From positions 1-10,567 of the forward strand of contig CALGNM010000012.1 of assembly GCA_937958665.1 (NCBI GenBank): a stretch of DNA of 10,567 nt. The letters run 5' to 3'. The notes below the pieces were generated by a model. The model was given only the letters and a program-made list of their open reading frames with translations, made no database searches and was not told the DNA's origin. The position numbers were made by a program, and so were the translations under genes. Below, one piece after another: positions 6,378-10,567 of the stretch; the first letter of the stretch is position 1; every line of letters starts with the position of its first letter. The DNA is from an uncultured bacterium. GTDB taxonomy: Bacteria; Edwardsbacteria; AC1; EtOH8.

Positions 6378-6419
6378 TGGTTCGGCCAAATAATGCTTAT
6401 CCTGGAAAGGTAATTTATC

Positions 6420-7721
6420 ATGGGAAAACTGCAAAAGACTATCATCAACCAGATTGGTTTCTCCGGGGTGGGGGTCCACACGGGCAATGTCACTAATATT
6501 ACCTTCAAACCTGCCCCGCCCAATAGCGGAATCAGATTCATCCGCACCGACTTGCCCGGCTCCCCGGAGATCCCGGCCCTGATCGATTACGTGGTGGAGA
6601 CCGCTCGGGGGACCACCCTGGGCCGGGAGGTTGACGGCCAGATGGTCAAGGCCCACACCGTGGAACACGTGCTGGCGGCAGCCTCGGCCCTGGAGATCGA
6701 CAACCTCCGGGTGGAGATGGACAACAACGAGCCGCCTATTGGGGACGGCTCATCTCGGCCCTTTCTGGACATTCTGAGGCAGGCCGGCACGGTGGAGCAG
6801 GATGCTTCGCGAAAATATTTCGACCTGCCCCGGGTGGTCTCGGTGGCAGACCAGGGGGTCCAGCTGGTGGCCAGCCCCGGGCCGGAGCTGAGGATTAGTT
6901 TCACCATCGACTTCGACCATCCCCTGCTACGCAGTCAGTTCGCCTCCTTTGCCATCGGCGGCGAGGCCTTCGACCGGGAGCTGGCCGACGCCCGCACCTT
7001 CTGCCTGGCCCGGGACGTCGAACAGCTGCGGGCCCAGGGCCTGATCAAGGGGGGCAGTCTGGATTCGGCGGTGGTGATCGGAGAGCAGGGTATCGAGAAC
7101 AAGGAGCCGCTGCGCTATCCCGACGAATTCGTCCGGCACAAGATCCTGGACCTGATGGGCGACCTGGCCCTGCTGGGCATGCCGCTGCGGGCCCACGTCA
7201 TCTCCATCAAGTCCGGCCACCGCTCCAATGTCAAGCTGGTGAGGGAGATCAGGAAACTGTACGAGGATATCGAGCGGCAGAAGCAGGGCCCGGTGTTCGA
7301 CATAAACGCCATTGCCGGCATCCTGCCCCATCGTTATCCCTTCCTGCTGGTCGACCGGATCCTGGAGCTGGAGAAGGGCCGGGTGGTCGGCCTGAAGAAC
7401 GTAACGGTAAACGAGCCTTTCTTCCAGGGGCACTTTCCGGGACGCCCGGTGATGCCCGGGGTGCTGATCATCGAGGCCCTGGCCCAGGCCGGAGGGTTCA
7501 TGCTGCTTCATGACATCGAAAACCCGGAGGCCAAGCTGCTGTTCTTCGCGGCCATAGACAATGTCCGCTTCCGGAAGCCGGTGGTGCCGGGGGATCAGCT
7601 GAGGTTCGAGCTGAAGATGGTGTCCTTCAAGCGGGGCATCTGCAAGATGGAGGGCCAGGCCCTGGTGGACGGCCAGGTGGTGTGCCAGGCCGAACTGACC
7701 GCGGCCATGGTTGACCGATAA
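6420..7721 (+). CDS. lpxC/fabZ: Bifunctional UDP-3-O-acyl-N-acetylglucosamine deacetylase / 3-hydroxyacyl-ACP dehydratase
   Basis: A 433-residue fusion of two cytoplasmic enzymes. Residues 1 to about 285 are LpxC, the zinc-dependent committed step of lipid A synthesis: zinc ligands His79 (AHTVEH), His240 and Asp244 (RHKILD), and catalytic His267 (SGHRSN). Residues from about 290 to 433 are FabZ, the hot-dog-fold dehydratase of fatty acid elongation: LPHRYPFLLVDRI (302-314), catalytic His338 (GHFPGRPVMPGV) and Glu352 (IEALAQ), 14 residues apart as in E. coli FabZ. Both active sites are intact, so both activities are expected. Joining them couples use of 3-hydroxyacyl-ACP by fatty acid and lipid A synthesis. 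The fusion is characteristic of Bacteroidota, Chlorobiota and relatives. AAAGG (6406-6410) lies 9 nt before the ATG. lpxA follows 37 nt downstream in the same unit. Confidence 0.97.
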   Translation: MGKLQKTIINQIGFSGVGVHTGNVTNITFKPAPPNSGIRFIRTDLPGSPEIPALIDYVVETARGTTLGREVDGQMVKAHTVEHVLAAASALEIDNLRVEMDNNEPPIGDGSSRPFLDILRQAGTVEQDASRKYFDLPRVVSVADQGVQLVASPGPELRISFTIDFDHPLLRSQFASFAIGGEAFDRELADARTFCLARDVEQLRAQGLIKGGSLDSAVVIGEQGIENKEPLRYPDEFVRHKILDLMGDLALLGMPLRAHVISIKSGHRSNVKLVREIRKLYEDIERQKQGPVFDINAIAGILPHRYPFLLVDRILELEKGRVVGLKNVTVNEPFFQGHFPGRPVMPGVLIIEALAQAGGFMLLHDIENPEAKLLFFAAIDNVRFRKPVVPGDQLRFELKMVSFKRGICKMEGQALVDGQVVCQAELTAAMVDR

Positions 7722-7758
7722 ATATTCGGCGAAAAAAACTGAAAGGGCGAAATTATAA

Positions 7759-8535
7759 ATGCCTAATCAAATCCACCCCACCGCCATCATCGACCCCTCG
7801 GCCCAGCTGGGCGATAATGTTATTGTAGGCCCCCACTCGTTAATCGGGCCGGAGTGCGCCATCGGAGACAACTGCCAGATAGGCTCCTCGGTGGCCATTC
7901 ACCGCTGGGTCGAGCTGGGCGACAATTGCCGGGTGTGGCATGGCGCTTCGCTGGGCGGCGATCCCCAGGATCTCAAGTTCAAGGGAGGGAAGACCAGAGT
8001 GGTCATCGGCCGAAACACTGTCATCCGGGAGTATGCCACGGTCAACCTCTCCACCGAAGAGGGGGACGTTACCCGGGTGGGCGAGAACTCTTTCCTGATG
8101 GCCTACTGCCATGTGGCCCACGAGTGCCGGGTGGGCAACGGGGTGATCATGGCCAACTCGGCCACTCTGGCCGGCCACGTGACGGTGGAGGATTTCGCCA
8201 TCATCGGAGGGCTGACGCCGGTGCACCAGTTCTCCCGGGTGGGATGCTACTGTATGATCGGCGGTTCCTCGGCGGTGCAGAAGGATGTCCTGCCCTACAC
8301 CAAGGCCTTCGGCAACCCCTTGGGGATGTACGGCCTAAACTCGGTCGGCCTGACACGAAGGGGGTTCAGCGAGGAGCAGAAGGCCATCATCGAGAAGGCC
8401 TATCGGCTGATATTCCGCTCCGGGCTGAATACCAGCCAGGCGGTGTCCCGGATCAGGGACAGCCTGCCGCTGACCCCTGAGATCCGGCATATTCTGGAGT
8501 TCATCGAAGGCTCGGCCCGGGGCATAACCAAGTGA
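7759..8535 (+). CDS. lpxA: UDP-N-acetylglucosamine O-acyltransferase
   Basis: A 258-residue left-handed beta-helix enzyme that moves a 3-hydroxyacyl chain from ACP to UDP-GlcNAc, the first step of lipid A synthesis; its product is the LpxC substrate. Hexapeptide repeats fill residues 1-190 (for example IIDPSAQLGDN, VEDFAIIGG). CHVAHECRVGN (117-127) contains catalytic His121; His118, His140 and His156 match other conserved active-site histidines. Gly169, in IGGSSAV, sits where E. coli has the chain-length Gly173, so a long hydroxyacyl chain (about C14 or more) is inferred. The helical C-terminal domain is complete, and length matches E. coli (262). AAAGGG at 7741-7746 is a spaced ribosome-binding site. 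lpxD and lpxB are not next to it. Confidence 0.96.
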   Translation: MPNQIHPTAIIDPSAQLGDNVIVGPHSLIGPECAIGDNCQIGSSVAIHRWVELGDNCRVWHGASLGGDPQDLKFKGGKTRVVIGRNTVIREYATVNLSTEEGDVTRVGENSFLMAYCHVAHECRVGNGVIMANSATLAGHVTVEDFAIIGGLTPVHQFSRVGCYCMIGGSSAVQKDVLPYTKAFGNPLGMYGLNSVGLTRRGFSEEQKAIIEKAYRLIFRSGLNTSQAVSRIRDSLPLTPEIRHILEFIEGSARGITK

Positions 8536-8547
8536 GGATAGGCCGCA

Positions 8548-8589
8548 GAAACCCCCTATCAGCGATGATACGGGGTTTCGTTCGTTTTG
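8548..8589 (+). terminator. Intrinsic terminator after lpxA
   Basis: GAAACCCC (8548-8555) pairs with GGGGTTTC (8572-8579). The stem continues after one C-C mismatch with TATC/GATA around a 6-nt loop, and a T-rich tail (GTTCGTTTT) follows. It starts 12 nt after the lpxA stop and closes the lpxC/fabZ-lpxA unit. Confidence 0.85.
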
Positions 8590-8611
8590 GGAATACGGGC
8601 GCATTTTGCCC

Positions 8612-8640
8612 TTGATATCGGCCGGGTTTTCAGTTAAGAT
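8612..8640 (+). promoter_or_regulatory. Probable sigma-70 promoter of the AMP nucleosidase gene
   Basis: TTGATA (8612-8617) and TAAGAT (8635-8640) are separated by 17 bp. The -35 matches 5 of 6 consensus bases and the -10 matches 4 of 6. It lies between the lpxA terminator and the next gene, where a promoter is needed. Confidence 0.55.
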
Positions 8641-8661
8641 AGATTTGGCAAGGAGGAGAAA

Positions 8662-9435
8662 ATGAAGACCAAACTGGACATCGCCCGCAACTGGCTGCCC
8701 CGCTATACCGGAATGGAGATCGACCGGTTCGGGGACTACATACTGCTCACCAACTTCGATGACTACATCGGGAACTTCTGCCGCCGGTTCGGCTGCGACC
8801 TGTCGGGGGAAGGTCGACCCATGCAGGCGGCCACCAATTCTGCCGGGCTGTCGATGATCAACTTCGGGATGGGCAGCCCCAATGTGGCCACCATTATGGA
8901 TCTGCTGGCCGCCCGGCGCCCCAAGGGGGTGCTGTTCCTGGGCAAATGCGGCGGACTTAAAAAATCCACCGACCTGGGCTACTTCATCCTGCCCATCGGG
9001 GCCATCAGGGGCGAGGGCACCAGCAACGACTACCTGCCGCCGGAGGTGCCGGCCCTGCCCTCCTTCAAGCTGCACAAGTTCGTCTCCGACAAGATAAAGG
9101 AACATAAGCTGGACTACCGCACCGGGGTGGTCTACACCACCAACCGCCGGGTATGGGAGTGGGACTCCGGCTTCCGGGCCTATCTGCGGAAGTCGACCGC
9201 CATCGCCATCGATATGGAGACCGCCACCCTGTTCGTGGTGGGCCACGCCAACCAGATCGCCCGGGGGGCCCTGCTGTTGGTGTCCGACGTTCCGATGATG
9301 CCCCACGGCATCAAGACCGCCCAGAGCGACCGGGAGGTAACTAAAAAGTTCAGCCAGCTGCACCTGGAGATCGGCATCCAAAGCATGACCGATATCGGAC
9401 AGAAAGGCGAGAAGATCAAGCACTTCCAGTACTAG
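8662..9435 (+). CDS. amn: AMP nucleosidase
   Basis: A 257-residue cytoplasmic enzyme of the nucleoside phosphorylase fold that hydrolyses AMP to adenine and ribose 5-phosphate, adjusting the adenylate pool. It matches the short AMP nucleosidase form known in Bacteroidota rather than the E. coli form (about 480 residues). Key segments are ENWLPRYTG-like RNWLPRYTG (9-17), YILLTNF (26-32), INFGMGSPNVATIMDLL (66-82), FLGKCGGL (92-99), RGEGTSNDYLPPEVPALPSF (116-135), TTNRRVWEWD (159-168), DMETATLF (184-191) and LLLVSDVPMMP (204-214). Asp209 fits the catalytic acid of this fold, and Glu186 fits the ribose-binding position. AGGAGG (8651-8656), 5 nt before the ATG, fixes the start. The next gene begins 47 nt after its stop. 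Confidence 0.94.
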   Translation: MKTKLDIARNWLPRYTGMEIDRFGDYILLTNFDDYIGNFCRRFGCDLSGEGRPMQAATNSAGLSMINFGMGSPNVATIMDLLAARRPKGVLFLGKCGGLKKSTDLGYFILPIGAIRGEGTSNDYLPPEVPALPSFKLHKFVSDKIKEHKLDYRTGVVYTTNRRVWEWDSGFRAYLRKSTAIAIDMETATLFVVGHANQIARGALLLVSDVPMMPHGIKTAQSDREVTKKFSQLHLEIGIQSMTDIGQKGEKIKHFQY

Positions 9436-9443
9436 CTTTTCCG

Positions 9444-9467
9444 GCATACAGTATGCAGTATACTGTA
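9444..9467. repeat. Cluster of overlapping palindromes between amn and the NfeD-like gene
   Basis: Three dyads overlap in 24 bp: GCATAC-A-GTATGC (9444-9456), CAGTATACTG (9456-9465, perfect 10-bp palindrome) and TACAGTA with TACTGTA (9447-9453 and 9461-9467). TATACT (9459-9464) could serve as a -10 element, but no good -35 is seen. The cluster ends just before the AAAGGAG ribosome-binding site, so it could be an operator or alternative RNA hairpins affecting translation. Confidence 0.5.
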
Positions 9468-9482
9468 GTTAAAGGAGATGAT

Positions 9483-10567
9483 ATGAGGAAGTTTGTCTGT
9501 GCCATAATTTCGTTATTCTTCACTGCCGGCATTGCCCTGGCCTCTCAGGTAATGATCGTCCGGGTGGAGGACGCCATCAGCCCGGCCTCGGCCCGCTACA
9601 TGGTCCAGTCCATAGAACGGGCCCAGCGGGAGGGGGCGGAATGCCTGGTCATCGAGCTGGACACCCCGGGCGGGCTGGACCAGTCCATGCGGCAGGTGAT
9701 CAAGGCCATTATGGCCTCCGATGTTCCGGTGGTGGTCTACGTGGGGCCGGCCGGCTCGCGGGCGGCCTCGGCCGGGGCCTTCATCACTTTATCGGCCCAC
9801 CTGGCAGCCATGGCCCCGGGCACCAGCATCGGGGCGGCCCATCCGGTGGCGGTGGGCACCGGCCAGATGGACAGCACCATGTCCGGCAAGGTGACCAACG
9901 ATGCCGCGGCCTACATCCGATCCATCGCCGAGAAGCGGGGACGCAACATCGCCTGGGCCGACTCGGCGGTCCGGAGCAGCGTGTCGCTGTCCGAGACCGA
10001 GGCTCTTCAGCGGCGGGTGATCGACCTGGTGGCGCCTGATATCGAGTCCCTGCTGGACTCCCTGGACGGCCGCCAGCTGGAGGCCGGCGGCCGGTTGGTC
10101 GCGCTGTCCACCAGGGGGGCGGAGAGGGTCCGGGCCGAAATGAACTGGCGGGATAAAATCCTGTCGCTGATCTCCAACCCCAACATCGCCTACATCCTGT
10201 TCATGGCCGGCCTGCTGGGGCTGTATTTCGAGTTCTCCAACCCCGGGGCCATCTTTCCCGGGGTGGTGGGGGCCATTTCCCTGATATTGGCCTTCTTCTC
10301 CTTCCAGGCCCTGCCGGTCAACTACGCCGGGGTGCTACTGATCATCCTGGCCATAGTCCTGTTCATCTTGGACGTCAAGATAGCCTCGCACGGAATACTG
10401 AGTATAGGAGGTATAGTCGCCATGTTCTTGGGATCGGTGATGCTCTTTCAGACTCCGGAGCCGGCCCTGCGGGTGTCCCTGCAGGTGATCATCCCGGTGG
10501 TGCTGGTGACCGCCGCCTTCTTCATCATCGGGGTCTGGCTGTCCATCCGGACCCTGCGGACCAGGCC
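9483..10567 (+). CDS. NfeD-family membrane-bound ClpP-class serine protease (3' end cut by window)
   Basis: At least 361 residues, open at the right edge. A signal peptide (about 1-20, ending ALA) is followed by a ClpP/SppA-like serine protease domain (22-185). That domain carries ELDTPGG (58-64), RAASAGAFI (93-101) with nucleophile Ser96, and SGKVTNDAAAYIRS (134-147) with Lys136 as the likely general base. These correspond to the Ser-Lys dyad of the archaeal stomatin-specific protease PH1510. About five membrane helices follow (236-252, 255-274, 282-298, 305-322, 333-355). The usual C-terminal OB-fold NfeD domain would lie beyond the window. Such proteins often accompany stomatin/prohibitin-like genes and are thought to act in membrane quality control. 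AAAGGAG (9471-9477), 5 nt before the ATG, supports the start. Sharing a transcript with amn is possible but unproven. Confidence 0.93.
   Translation, partial: MRKFVCAIISLFFTAGIALASQVMIVRVEDAISPASARYMVQSIERAQREGAECLVIELDTPGGLDQSMRQVIKAIMASDVPVVVYVGPAGSRAASAGAFITLSAHLAAMAPGTSIGAAHPVAVGTGQMDSTMSGKVTNDAAAYIRSIAEKRGRNIAWADSAVRSSVSLSETEALQRRVIDLVAPDIESLLDSLDGRQLEAGGRLVALSTRGAERVRAEMNWRDKILSLISNPNIAYILFMAGLLGLYFEFSNPGAIFPGVVGAISLILAFFSFQALPVNYAGVLLIILAIVLFILDVKIASHGILSIGGIVAMFLGSVMLFQTPEPALRVSLQVIIPVVLVTAAFFIIGVWLSIRTLRTR

Noticed and set aside
8564-8575. Short resemblance to the Illumina P5 arm (ATGATACGG)
   Set aside because: Only about nine bases match, and they lie within the loop and stem of the lpxA terminator in continuous genomic sequence.
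8335-9447. Long minus-strand open frame opposite the lpxA end and amn
   Set aside because: It crosses two well-supported plus-strand genes and a terminator and shows no recognisable domain.
46-10567. CRISPR arrays, tRNA or rRNA genes, insertion sequences
   Set aside because: No regularly spaced direct repeats, cloverleaf-like segments, transposase motifs or terminal repeats were seen; intergenic gaps are short and explained by promoters and terminators.

Overview
The window looks like a piece of a GC-rich, LPS-making (diderm) bacterial chromosome recovered from an Illumina metagenome or genome assembly. Bases 1-45 are not genomic: they match the Illumina TruSeq index-read adapter plus an index-like octamer, so real sequence begins near base 46. 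A LpxC-FabZ fusion followed by lpxA is typical of the Bacteroidota/Chlorobiota and wider FCB assemblage. However, the promoters are classical TTGACA/TATAAT sigma-70 types rather than Bacteroidota-type, and most genes have Shine-Dalgarno sequences. An uncultured FCB-related lineage is the best guess, and this is inference only.

Layout. (1) 46-1087, plus strand: speD (AdoMet decarboxylase for polyamine synthesis) as a single-gene unit with a good promoter and a 19-bp perfect hairpin terminator. (2) 1117-6321, minus strand: a compact metal-uptake operon transcribed from right to left. Its order is a Fur-family regulator, the ATPase and permease of a Zn/Mn/Fe-type ABC importer, a secreted protein with five zinc-finger-like Cys modules joined to a DA1-like HExxH peptidase domain, and a FeoA-FeoB fusion for ferrous iron. 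Genes overlap by 11 and 4 nt, then are separated by 9 and 49 nt. The operon starts at a perfect consensus promoter whose start point lies in a 7-1-7 Fur-type inverted repeat, implying metal-responsive autoregulation. (3) 6343-8590, plus strand: divergent lpxC/fabZ and lpxA (lipid A and fatty acid synthesis) with their own promoter and a terminator. (4) 8612-10567, plus strand: AMP nucleosidase, then a membrane serine protease of the NfeD/ClpP-like family that runs off the right edge.

The most interesting part is region 2. A LIM/treble-clef-rich, DA1-type metallopeptidase is best known from plant growth control, but here it is predicted to be exported and sits inside a zinc/iron uptake operon that lacks the usual periplasmic metal-binding protein. 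It is a candidate for a new zinc-handling or zinc-dependent envelope component.
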